From NCBI GenBank assembly GCA_019648995.1, contig BLXT01001432.1, positions 91,893 through 126,334 on the forward strand: a stretch of 34,442 nucleotides of DNA, in the 5' to 3' direction. Every line of letters starts with the position of its first letter. The first letter of the stretch is position 1. This document shows, in pieces, positions 23,366 to 34,442 of this stretch. Position numbers and translations under genes: made by a program. The DNA comes from Plakobranchus ocellatus (lineage: Eukaryota > Mollusca > Gastropoda > Plakobranchidae). The notes beneath the pieces are model-generated. The model did not search any database. It was not told where the DNA came from and saw only the letters and a list, made by a program, of their open reading frames with translations.

Positions 23366-25298
23366 CTGCGTAGGCAAGGTGCACGCGTTGTAAACCCAGT
23401 AATAACTCCGCTGCTTTGGTATCCAACATAAGCTACACGCAGATCCTACAACATTTAATGTGTATCCACGACTGTTTGACTACGGGACACAAGTTTTTCA
23501 ATTTAAAATGATGTGTGAGGGGGGGAAAAACGCAAATTACGTCCGCAATTTACGTTTATCCGTATAAAGCAACATTAAAGTTAAAGACCCATCAATATGA
23601 TGATCCGACATAAAATAATATCTTCCTATGAGCCTATCAAATATGAAATGCTCATGGCGAATTTTTAGAGCTACTTATTTCCTAATCTTCTCTCTAAAAA
23701 AAATAAAAAAACCCGACTGACTCGCATAATATGAATTATAACAAAACAATGTATGAACAATAATCATGTACATATATATATGCAAGAAGGAAAACTAATA
23801 CATTGCAAAACTTTACCTGCCAAGACGATTCATAAAGCTTGGCCTGCATAGGCAAGCATAAACTATCCATCCCACCAAAATATTGCACCTGATATGGCTT
23901 TTATACAACATGGATCTTTCGCCACTTTACCGGCGATCAAATTAAAAGTCGAACCTTCAGTCACTGAATGTTATTACTATGGAGTGTCCATGGTGCTACA
24001 TCCAACTCATAGAAATACACATTTCAGAACCCTGATACATTAAGACAAACTCTCTTCGACAGATAAACTGGGCATCTATAGTTACATAATACTAGTATAT
24101 GTAACATCGTAACTGGAACTATCCAGCTCTCAACAACCTGATCTTTCGAGGGGAAAACCATGATATACATTATTCAATAATATATCAAGACACTCAAATT
24201 ATTTGTTAAAAAGCTTTCAATTCATGCACATCAGACAACATAGCAAACGCATATTTGACGACAAAAAAATCGTATGTAACTAAGGATAATCAATGAAGTG
24301 ACAAATAAAAAAGCTATACAAGTTACAGATTAACTGTTTGATGAAATACATTCAAAGCTACGGGAACAAATAAATACACACCAACAATAGCGATTGCGGT
24401 TGCGAAAAAGATCTTTCATTAAGTAAAACGTAAGTGCAAAAGCTATGAATATGTATTGCCTGCCAACGTTTCAGTCGTATAGCCTCTTTGGTGACTGAAA
24501 AGCAATAGTCAAAGGGCAAAAGTTGGAATTTACTAATACAGGTGTGTGTCCGTTCTGTTTTATTTTTTGTAGTAGACATATGATAGCCGTTTTAGCTTTT
24601 ATATTCGCATTTTCTTCAAAGTCCTTTTTATAGCCTCAAAATCTTACGAAGTGGTTGGATCTGAGGACGTAATAAGTGGTTAGGGCAAACATCAATAAGT
24701 ACATCAAAGAGCAACCCCCACGATGATGTTTCGGTTGGCATATAACATAGCCATCTCTGCACCGAATGATCTTTGCTCATTCAAATGGCTGGGCAGAGTC
24801 TCTCCCTAACAGAGATAATATTGTTGAATAATCAGAATACCCTCACCTTCGAATTGTTATGAATATGCTCCGAGCCGAACATCTGTAAAGTATGTGCAAC
24901 ATACTACACACACCTATAAGGTAATTGCTACTTTCTCCGCCACGAAGATCAATATGGTCGATCTAAAAAGTGTTAAGACTGATTGTGTTGGTTTTTTTTA
25001 ATGCGACCGTGTCTCTCTTTAGACATTTTTACTTCATCCTGAAAGCCGTGGCTCCAAAACTTAAATTCAAGGAATGGTAATAATTTCTCATAAACTTTTT
25101 TCCCCCAACACATTAATTCATTCCAGCCAAATCTAATCATAAAGCAAGTCTTCGGGCTCTTTCTTGGAAAGAATTACTGAAAAAAAAAATACTTTGTTTA
25201 CTGCAGGTAACTGTACATTGCATTAATAATGCATGTAAATGAATGTGGCTGAAAGGAAAGAAAAAAAAACGAATGAATCATAATCAACCACCACTCAC

Positions 25299-25760
25299 CC
25301 AAACCATTTGATACCAAGACTATAGATAATCAAGGCCATATTGACCAGTTTGTTTTTTATCTGCACTAATCGTATGAATGCGTGGATCATAAAGGGAGAG
25401 AGAACTAAGAGCCATCTATATTTTCGTGTGTACAACCAGCAAAACAAGACCCACACTAACGCAGATCACGCTAGGTCACAGTGATGCGAGAGGGGTATGA
25501 ATGATAATCTTAGGAAAAACTGTAATATTTGTGCGATCGAGAGACTGAATGAGTCAGTCACAGAAATCGATACTGCTTTCAATCCCAACACTGGTGGCTA
25601 GTCAATACGGAATATCACATTCACATACGGAATGCAGAATTGATTCATCTGTTTACAGTATTACAGTTGCTGTGGTTAGGCGCGCCGCACTCTATTCTGA
25701 ACTTTGTCCCTTCGAGTAGACGTAAACCACGCCAATAAACAACCTTTCATTGGTCACATC
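25299..25760 (-). promoter_or_regulatory. Candidate internal promoter and leader exon
   Basis: On the minus strand a CCAAT box (25753-25749), a second CCAAT on the other strand (25732-25736) and a CpG-rich word GGCGCGCCGC (25679-25688) lie upstream of a strong donor, TTTGG then GTGAGT, with the last exon base at 25299. No ATG is open in the phase that would join the 19399 exon directly, so this would be a non-coding leader spliced to one of the short first coding exons. CpG words are scarce in most of the window, which makes this patch stand out. No TATA box is evident at a fitting place. Confidence 0.3.
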
Positions 25761-25863
25761 AACAACTTTTACAGAGCGCCGATGACGGATTACGGTGGCA
25801 CGGTATAGATCCCTAATGATGTATACTTCCTAAACTCTCATTAATAAAAAACAGAACGAGAAG

Positions 25864-25866
25864 TTT

Positions 25867-25898
<32 letters not shown>
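25864..25898. repeat. Poly-T tract
   Basis: T run of about 35 bases broken by single C residues. Confidence 0.85.
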
Positions 25899-26310
25899 AC
25901 TGAAAACGAAGAATTTCATTTAAAGAGAGCAGTGCATTTTATTTTAAGCCATCAGATGCAAATTTATAATATAAGAGAAGCCTAGCATTATCCTACCATA
26001 TCAGAATTCTTTGGTAAAGATCCTGGTAGATTTATTTGCTATCTTACTGTTTTAACCTTACACATAGTCGTACGCTTCGGTCTTTGTTTGTATTTTATCC
26101 TAACACTAACCAAATTAAATTAGAATATGATTAATAGGCGTGCACACACAGTGTCGAATCTTACACACGTAAATGACTAGCAACAAAAGCGCTTGCGGGT
26201 GCAATGGAGTAAAAGACGGTGGTTGCTCTGACTCATACAATCTGAATGAGTATGCTCCATACCCTTTTGACAAAATCAACGTAGTTAGGAAAACATGCGA
26301 GAATTCGAGG

Positions 26311-26382
26311 GTCGTTGGCGAAAAACGTGACATTCAAATTTAAACAGTCGTTGGCGAAAAACGTGACATTCAAATTTAAACA
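26311..26382. repeat. Perfect 36-base tandem duplication
   Basis: GTCGTTGGCGAAAAACGTGA starts both copies (26311 and 26347), and both end CAAATTTAAACA. The two copies look identical. The open frame across it on the minus strand simply repeats CLNLNVTFFAND and resembles no known protein. Confidence 0.93.
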
Positions 26383-26507
26383 AAGTGGAAGAATAGTGAA
26401 AAGTTTTCTAAACATCTGAGCTATACAGAGGATCAATTCTGGTACTAATTGGTGACAAGTCTTGGTTGAAGGCGATGAAATATTTCTTTTGAAACACACT
26501 TTATATA

Positions 26508-26514
26508 TATAATA

Positions 26515-26590
<76 letters not shown>
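26508..26590. repeat. (AT)n microsatellite
   Basis: About 80 bases of alternating A and T, self-complementary and able to extrude as a cruciform. Nearby Ile-Tyr open frames are artefacts. Confidence 0.95.
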
Positions 26591-26591
<1 letters not shown>

Positions 26592-27996
26592 CATACGCTA
26601 AGTTCAAAAACATCTCTCTGTATGCAGATGTGTGCAGACCATAGCGGCTAATGAACAGTACCTTACAGTCAAATGTTGCTCTATAACATAGTTTTAAAAT
26701 CATTACTGTGCCACACACAAGCAGTAGAAAACAAAACCAATGTTATTATGTAAGCGTTGCTGGGTTACTTGTTCCACTTTATTTTGTTGAAGTTGACGAT
26801 TGCAGTTTTTTAATAAATTGAGTTGACAAAGCTTTACAATGTATAATTTTTTAACTTCTTGACAGAGGTGTAGAGCCAGTAGTGTAATGTGGGGATGAGT
26901 TATTTGATCAGTGCTTGGAAGAAAAAAAAAAACTGCAAACAGTGGCCTAAAATGAAGAGTCAAACGCACCATGTGCATGAGATAAAATTACCGTACAAAG
27001 AAAATGTCAATCGGCATGCAGACTTGTTTCTTTACAAAAGAAAAAAAAAAACGAGCAGTATATACCGCTGGTATTTTTCATTTCGTTTTCCTAGCTAAAG
27101 CTCATGGGAAGGAATGCCCAGGACTCGCTACCCTTGTGGCCAATATTACATCGCATTATATACCCAAAAAAAATTGTTTGAGTTAAGCGTTCTAGATGCT
27201 ACGTGATCTGTGTCAAGGTCGTATATCACATGGACAGTGGGCACGGGTGGTAAATAGCAAGCGTAAAAGCGTGCCAAGGCTACGCTCTTGCTGGAACCTA
27301 AAGTTAAATGCAGGCGTCTTCCCGCCTTAGAAAACTGGTGTGAGGTAACCTTGCATCCACAAATAACACTATTCTTTTTCTTCCAATTTAGAAACATATA
27401 ATTCTGGAAAGATGGCTCAACCTAATGCTATGCCTTCTGTGAAGAATAATATAACGGCATAAAAACTACATATCGAATTCCAACTCAAACAAGTTTCTCG
27501 ACCTGTTTATGTTGAAAAGAAATGAAAAGGAAATATGATGTACCAACAGATACTGCTATGTTTAGTCCGATTTTGTACAGCATGAGAGCTTTAATATTGC
27601 AATAACACTTTGGAAAAAATGCATTGAGAAACGTGTCGGCATACATAAATCCAAATTGCATTAACATCTGTTTGAAAAAAAAAATTGTAACAAGAAGCGC
27701 TTCTGCCTTGTAACTTAAATACATATTATAGGCCTAAGCCCAATAGCTTCAATTGCACAATTCAGAAAGAGTTTATCAGATCTGGACAGAAATGACACTG
27801 CTGCTTTGAAGTAAATGACATTAATGTACTTCACTATCTTAATATTATGACGTAAAAATTATCAGAGTCGTGCAAAACCGACCTAAATGACGTAGTCTCC
27901 CCTGGATACACTAGTTCAGGAGGAGAGCAAGATGAGTGGAGGATGGCCTTGTAACTCATGTATGTGTGGGTTTTCTTCTTTTTTTAGGGCCGCAAA
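26591..27996 (-). other. Intronic or intergenic DNA without a supported gene
   Basis: If the upstream exons belong to the reticulon this is intron. Small open frames (for example near 26889-27098 and 27146-27397) have no recognisable motif. A somewhat more GC-rich patch at about 27190-27360 is noted but unexplained. Confidence 0.5.
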
Positions 27997-28057
27997 GGGG
28001 GGGGGGGCACGATGGATAACCATAATTTAAAAGAAACCGCTGGGGGGAGGGGGGGGG
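27997..28057. repeat. G-rich runs, possible G-quadruplex
   Basis: Three long G runs: 27997-28007 (11 G), 28042-28047 (6 G) and 28049-28057 (9 G). Four tracts of three G are available within 28042-28057 alone. Confidence 0.75.
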
Positions 28058-31000
28058 AAGAGAATAGAAAAAAAAAAAACCAAGGCTTTTTTCAAATTGT
28101 ATGTAATATTAATGTAGCATCTAATAAAAAAAAGTTACTGAAGGCCAGGAAATAACCTCCGAACACGCCTCTAATCGGGTCATCAGAGGTCAAGTGATGA
28201 TAGTAGTCAAACACACTGCATGGGATAGACGCCCTGTCCGAAAGGCAAGAGCTATAAATAATACCAATCCTATAGATTCAAGTTTTTTATTCATTGTATT
28301 ACACTGTACTTTTGGCAAGTAAGGGAACACATTCCTGATTCGTTATAAGTTTCATGTGATAGTGTGCTTGAGAATCCATCACGTGCTAATAATATTCATA
28401 CACTTCTCGGTCATCGTGTGAGAGCGTGACCAATGCTTTAATTATTCATCGTACTTTGTGCAGGTTAGATTATCACTATCAGTATGACCTTTGCGAGGCG
28501 ATTAACTACTGTACTGTTTTTCTTAGCATACCCTCCGCTTCAAAGAGAATAGGGGGCGTATTTCGAATATTTAGTATTATAACAAAGATTTATATGTTTA
28601 TACTTTCCGACCTAACAATGCAGAAATTTGAGAATTATACAAATCAATGACTAGTATTACAATGGATTTCAGCAAAATCTGGCCATCATCATGACGAATA
28701 AAATATTACGATCGAAGTGCAAAGCAAAGTCATTTATGAAGAATTCCTTGATTTAAGCCAGTGCGCCCATGGCTTCCAGCTTACGAATCATAAAATATTT
28801 TATTAGCACGTCAATAGAACCATACTAATGCATTTTTTTTTTTTTTTGGAAGAGGTAGTTGCGTTTCCATCAAAACTTTATTGGTATTGAACGATAATAA
28901 TGCCGGTAGTTATGTAGTACTCTTTATTCAGGTGAAATCTTTATTAGGTTGACATCACTATAATACACTTAAATTGTTTGGGGTTCCGGGCACTGAACCG
29001 GGAAGAAGTTACTGCATTGCTCTGCCTTAACACTAGCTCAGCGTGTTAGCGATTAAGCTCATCTTTTCTAAAACAGCTTTGTAAACAAAATCGGAACCTA
29101 CTGTGATTCACCCTGAGATACCCTTGGCTAGATTTAGAAAAATGATTTTGAGCGCAGGGCTCTTTTTCTTTATTCTTAATTTGCAGCTTTGCAAAACATT
29201 ATCGAAAATTGAACTAGTTGGCAAAACAAGCAAGTGTTCATCTTAACTAAAAACTTTAAAATCTGATCATACATCATGGAAGAAAAATTAGAGTGAATAA
29301 GCAATCAACATTAACGAATCAATGAGCACTAAGGTTCTAAAATTTTATCGCTGTTCTATCTAGATCTATTCTGATTTTCTTTTTTTTAATGTAGACCTAA
29401 CAGTAACACCAATGAAGACTTGACCGGGCAACAGTTTAAAGTAGCTAGCGTTACTATTCAAGACTGGGAAAGAAAAAAAAAAAAAAAAACTAAAAATGAC
29501 GTGGTACAACCAAAGATAGGAAAGTAGCACCCTACTGTAATATATATGTGGTGCAACAAGGCAATTCAGGTAGCATTTGAACAGTATTAATTTGCTGTGT
29601 GCTCCGTTACTATTATTACCGGTACACGTATACATCTTGAATCGCGTTAATTCGTTTCAGCAATGCTCTCTCAAGTTAACTTCCTTAACAAAACTGAACA
29701 GCGGTGTGGGTAGTTTCTCGAAAATTAAATTCGCAAATAAAGTTTCTTGAAGGTCCTCAAGAGGCAGGTATTTAATGCTAATCCACCATGCAGCCAAATA
29801 TGCGACTTTTTTAAAGGTCTTGTAGGAGGGGGGAATTGCTGGAAAGGAACCGTCCTCTAAGCCACAATTTCACAGACGCATAGGTACAAGAAGCAAATGT
29901 TGCTTCTGCGCTCATTTCGGAAACGCCAGAGTAAAAACAATTGGAGTTATAGAGGAAAATCTTACAACGCAATTCGTCAAATCTAAAAGTATAGTCTGAA
30001 ATGAATCAGACCGGACATACCCGAGAAGGCAGAGCTTCTAATACTATACATTTGGGAACCGATTTGGGTTTTTTTTTTTTGGTTTTTTTTTTTTATAACT
30101 AATGTTTCTTTACAATACCTGAAATATTTTATACATACAGCCAAAACATCAATGTTGCGAATTTATATTTGGTTCGCACGGAAAAAAAATCACAAAAACA
30201 GATCATGTTGCTAGCTATTTATAAAGTAAATAGCCTGGAGTCGAAAGCTTAGCGGTGATATTTACTGAAACAGGTATTAAATGTATTACGCTATAATAAT
30301 TTTTAAAAACCTTTTTGCGTAAAGGGTATTCAGATTTACTATGAAAGAAAGTTAGAGCTTGTTAGCAGATGAATCATTCTAAGTCAACACACATAATTAC
30401 GCATAATGAATTTTGGCTGCAACCGCGTTACGTCTTAACATGTGGTGAAAACATGTGCTCTTTTAGTTATTGTTTCATAACCGCACAGCTTTAAAGGTAA
30501 GTTATTGAATGGAAGTTCTGAATATCTTAGCTAAATAATTATTTAGCCCGTTGCGTGAATACAAATAAAGAAAGACTGTTCAAGAGACAAAATGTCCCAT
30601 CTTGCATTGACGCACATAATTTAAAATGACAGACAAAAGGAGATGCAAAAAGTCAATTTAAAAGATACATGCAATGTAATTTTCTTTGCTCTTTTTTAAA
30701 TTTTTTCTTTAACTCCTTGTGAAGGAGTCTAACCAAATTTCCTTTACAGATATCCTGACTCTAACAAAATCGTAACAAAGAAAAACAATTTTGAAACCCA
30801 TACATTATAAAGTTAATCATGATGACAAATCAGAGAAATTTTGTTCTATCCTGAACCACAAGCAAATGCTAGGCCACAGAACAGGCAAATTACTAAGCCA
30901 AGGACGAAAGGAGGAAAATAATAAAGAAAATAAAATATAATAAAACGATGCAGAGCTTGCACTCAAGAAATGTTCACTATTTAGGAAAGGGTCAACTTGT

Positions 31001-33131
31001 TTTAGTAGTGTATATAAGAAATGGGTCGGGGAGAGAATTCAATGAAAACTGAACTATCAGCCCTATAAATGAAATGTACTGTCTTTAACACTAGACTATA
31101 TAATAAGAAAAAATAATAAAAATGTTATGCTACAAAAAAGTTGAATATTTTATTTTACATACAATTATCTCTCTATACAAAAAAAATTCAGATGGAATTA
31201 TGGCGAGAAAATTAATATATTAATTCCGAGTCCAATAAGCATTCAAAGGCTACTGCTACTTATCGACATGAGCATAATTTTTAATGGAAAAAAAGGCAAA
31301 CAGTTGAAGTCACGCCAAGCAATTTATTTTAACGGCAAACAATTTATTTTTTTTTTTATCGTGGGTAAATATAATCCTAATCGAAAAGATATATTATCAT
31401 TGTAATGACCAATAGATATTCGTAAAATTTGTGGTGGCTTTTTTTTTTTTAATTATTATTTTACTTGAAACCTACGTTTCTACCGGATAAGGCACTACAA
31501 AATACTTTGTCACATTATACTATTATCATGCACTACTTTTGACGGTTTCTACCAATTCTATATAATTAGGGATAAAATACTTTTTTAAAAAAGCGGTATC
31601 AATGCTGGTCTAGGTAAAGGGTGGGGTGCGACTTATCGTTTTGACTTCCTTAAATATAATTTTAACCCTAAGAGGAAAAAATCGCATAAAGTGCAATATA
31701 ATCATAATTCCGAAAAATAAAATCCGTCGCATAATGGCATTAAGGAAAAATATCATATTTGGTAATGACAACAACAACAAAAAAAACTCCCGATAAAATA
31801 AAATGATCATTTCCTTTCAACACGTCTTTTCATAATTCTTCATAAGTAAAACTATAGCATATGTTTTTAAATACACATTAGTTTTCACAGAATTACTTTT
31901 CACTTTTCATTTTGATTCACATATTACAGTGCGGAATTGAAACTTGACACCCGAACCTTTTTCCTGCCCCAATGCAATAATGCTTTTTTTAAAATGAAAA
32001 TTAAAGACGATACTATTGTAGTGTAAGCTTTTAACTGTCCATGGTTAGAGCTAGAGACACCATCTGACGCCAACTAGGATCATTTCAAGTGGACTTTGGC
32101 CACAGGTAAATCTATCCCTGGCGCAAGCTAAAACAATACATCGTATGAGAGATTAGTGCAGTAAAATAAAATGAGAGAACTGTATTATTTTATTACATAT
32201 CAATTTTTCAGTTCTCTGTGTGGATGTATAAACCTGCGAGGGTTTTTACGCTGGACCTGCTGACATTGCAACATAAGCCCTCAACCCCTTCAGAGGAACA
32301 CCATAAAAGGACTGGACTACACATGAAGCTTGAAAGCAAACACTGATGCCGAGGAAAAAATGCAATAAAAATCATATGGGAGTTGAACGGGTTTCGTTCT
32401 TCAAGTTCAAGAAGGTGTTGTTCAGTCCATTGTTGAACGTTCAAATAACAAAACTGGGCCCATAACTTTTTCTAGTACAACCCAAATTTCTTTTTAAACT
32501 GGCAGCTTTACACAAATCAGAGAAAGTTGTTACAGAATGCGAAGAAAAACGACTAGCGCGTTTAAACATAAACGTTAGATATTTGAGCAAAGCTATAACT
32601 GGATTTAATGAACCCAAACTATGTAAACTAATGCCACGTCCTCTTTAAAAAAAAAAAAAAAACAACAACAAACTATAACTCCACTATTTTTTTTCTATAA
32701 AGAATAAACACCTCAGTAATTGTTTGTATTAAATAATGTATAATGCAGCATTCTTCTCCAATATCTAAGAAATGGTTTATGTTCCAGATCAAATAAATTA
32801 TACTGCGGCTATCTACATTACACGATGATTCAGTTCCCATAAAAAATAAAAGAGTGTATGCGGCATTTTCTTCCATAACTGGCTTTTGAGAAAACAGTAA
32901 AAGTGGAAGATAACAATAATAGAGTTTACAAAAAAAGGAATTTGATTTTGCTTTCATTCATGCAGCATGCGAAAGCAAACACAGAGTACATAAGGTGATA
33001 CAAACAGGCAGTTGAAAAGACAGACCATACTAATGACCAAGAGGCAACTGAGGGAGACTTGACAATATTACTAGTGATTTAAAAGCACTGAACCAAGCCA
33101 AAAATTATTTCAGGGAGAGGAAGACACTTAC
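28058..33131 (-). other. Long intron-like stretch with no supported gene
   Basis: No exon with good splice sites and matching phase was found here. It contains an 8-bp hairpin at 29889-29907 (AGAAGCAA, loop ATG, TTGCTTCT) and several poly-A or poly-T runs. A 62-codon open frame at 28277-28092 (minus) is discussed as a finding. Confidence 0.5.
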
Positions 33132-33182
33132 AAACACATGGACCGGCACAAGCAGAAGATGTGCCCGTTTCTTGCATTTCTC
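33132..33182 (-). CDS. Candidate N-terminal reticulon exon (51 bases, phase 1-1)
   Basis: The acceptor GTTTATGTGAATAGG is read on the minus strand as a pyrimidine-poor ...CATAAACAG, and the donor is a strong GTAAGT. In the frame set by the next exon it encodes EMQETGTSSACAGPCV with split glycine and phenylalanine codons at its ends. It reads into the domain as CVFKDLIYWRD without a stop. The other two frames do not connect. As a phase 1-1 exon it can be skipped without breaking the frame. Low-complexity polar residues are typical of the variable reticulon N-terminus. Confidence 0.55.
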
Positions 33183-33705
33183 CTGTTTATGTGAATAGGG
33201 CACACCAATCAAAATCAATAGAACGCATTGTAGACCAAAAATCATTGCATTCCATCATATCAAGAAGTATTTACAAAAACAAAATTAATGAACTGCAACT
33301 TAAAAGAACTATCTCCTTTACATTAACTTGAGGCTAGTGCAACAAAAAAATATAAAATGATTATATGACATAACATTCAAACACAGGCATTTAAAAAAAT
33401 ACAACAAAAAATCTCAATGGCAGTGATTTTTTTTTTTTACCAATGCAGAATCAACATAATTTCACTTTTTCCCAAAAGGTGTACAATTTCTGGTATCCAA
33501 ACCAAGTTTTTGCAAATAACAAAAGGAAAAAGAAACCACTCATTACTTAATACATGAATTGTCTAAACAACACATTATGTCCCATGCCCTAAAACATTCC
33601 AAATGAACCAAATTAAATCTAAAGACATTTAACTCACACTGATTTAACATTTACTTAAAAAAACAAAAGACTACGACCAAGAAATAATTTAAATCTGCAA
33701 CTTAC

Positions 33706-33735
33706 CTCTTGGATCTACCCCCTTCAGCCAGCTAC
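33706..33735 (-). CDS. Candidate 30-base reticulon microexon
   Basis: Acceptor TTTAAATATGCAG and donor GTAAGT flank 30 bases. Only one frame is open: SWLKGVDPR with one base left over, which completes a glycine codon with the 33182 exon. It is phase 1-1, so it too can be included or skipped. The preceding exon is not visible and presumably lies beyond the right edge. Agreement of the open frames across both small exons and into the domain supports it, but its size makes chance possible. Confidence 0.5.
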
Positions 33736-34442
33736 CTGCATATTTAAAAAAAAAAGAAAAAGAAAAGGAAAGAAAAAATTAATACCTCACTAGCAAAGAT
33801 AAGTTAACTAGAAAATGATAGAAACTAAAATTCTCATTAGGAGAATTTACTACTAATTTACATAATTTACAATTTTATATAAAAAAAATAAGGTTTTTAT
33901 ATCTGTCACCATTAAATCATGCAGTCAAATGAGAAGATAAAAAATTGAGGGGAGGAGGGAAGTGGAATTTCGTTTCGCTGTTAATGCCACATATTAAATG
34001 CAGGGCACATCTAGATTGTTTGAGTTCCAAAACTAAGGCTGAAATTTGTTTTAATTAATTTAAACCACTCTTCAGATTATACAGCTAGAGCTTAAAATCT
34101 ACATCTATTCATATTACTATTTTAAAAACACTATTAAAAAAAAAAACCACAAACAAACAACTTTTTAACTGAGAACACATTGCAACCATAGTCTCAGAAA
34201 CATTTTTAAACGTAATTTACCACTCCCAAAGTGAAAATGTCACGAGCTTTAAAATAATATCTAAAATCCACAACCCATTAACACCATAATTTAAAAATAT
34301 CCTCTATTTTCTAAAAGTAAAGAAGTAAATTAAAAATGAACACATTTCGCCTGAGAAATAGAATATAATTTATAATCAAACCCAAGAAAAATTGAAGCAA
34401 ATATTATAAAAAGTGCATAAAAGTTATGAGTTGGTTTTAACA
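33736..34442 (-). other. Right edge, no exon recognised
   Basis: AT-rich sequence with A runs. A weak donor-like GTAAAT lies near 34217 on the minus strand, but no frame connects it convincingly. The 5' end of the long reticulon transcript, and probably its large N-terminal exon and promoter, lies beyond 34442. Confidence 0.5.

Noticed and set aside
25299..25440. Reading the leader candidate as a coding exon (ATG at about 25308 or MALSSLS... near 25420)
   Set aside because: The first joins the domain exon out of phase and hits a stop; the second ends in a TAG before the donor.
27146..27397. 83-codon minus-strand frame with balanced composition
   Set aside because: No recognisable motif, no splice sites in fitting phase with the reticulon, and no other support.
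28979..29060. tRNA-like words: GGTTCAGTGCC on the minus strand and TAGCTCAGCGTGTTAGCG on the plus strand
   Set aside because: The A-box-like and B-box-like words are on opposite strands and no cloverleaf can be folded; not a tRNA gene.

Overview
This looks like animal nuclear DNA, not bacterial. It is AT-rich, with long introns, many microsatellites, decayed transposable elements and one clearly split gene. An invertebrate is most likely. A mollusc is my best guess, from the many TAGATCT-type words and the mix of elements, but that is a weak inference. An 8-base N run at 22909-22916 shows it is an assembled contig.

The one gene I can support is a reticulon on the minus strand. Its C-terminal reticulon homology domain (about 190 residues) is complete in six exons, read right to left: 19399-19192, 18012-17874, 17451-17382, 16970-16924, 14412-14354 and 11989-11941 (stop TAA). 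All splice sites are GT-AG, all phases agree, and the five internal exons are 208, 139, 70, 47 and 59 bases. A long 3' UTR of about 3.4 kb probably runs to an AATAAA signal at 8512-8507. Upstream, two short phase 1-1 exons (33735-33706 and 33182-33132) read in frame into the domain and point to a longer N-terminus beyond the right edge. Two other candidate first coding exons (23332-23290 and 19957-19951) each offer an ATG in the same phase, so short isoforms from internal promoters are plausible. A CCAAT- and CpG-bearing stretch near 25.7 kb followed by a donor at 25299 may be a leader exon. The protein would be an ER membrane-shaping hairpin protein.

Layout: 1-3050 is non-coding DNA with simple repeats. 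3054-3865 is a decayed non-LTR retrotransposon reverse transcriptase (plus strand). 4942-5678 is a foldback element filled with CTG/CTA triplets and flanked by a 7-base direct repeat. 5683-7190 holds degenerate ATC/CAC arrays and a short degenerate tandem repeat. 7200-8480 is intergenic. 8487 to the right end is the reticulon transcription unit, with large introns.

The introns hold a 557-bp piggyBac-like element with TTAA ends and a transposase-start-like fragment (18607-19163), a 186-bp tandem duplication (22251-22622), a 36-bp tandem duplication (26311-26382), an (AT)n tract and G-rich runs. I found no rRNA, no convincing tRNA and no CRISPR array. I saw no system that is clearly new. The most original observations are the triplet-filled foldback element, the piggyBac remnant, and the possible alternative N-termini of the reticulon.
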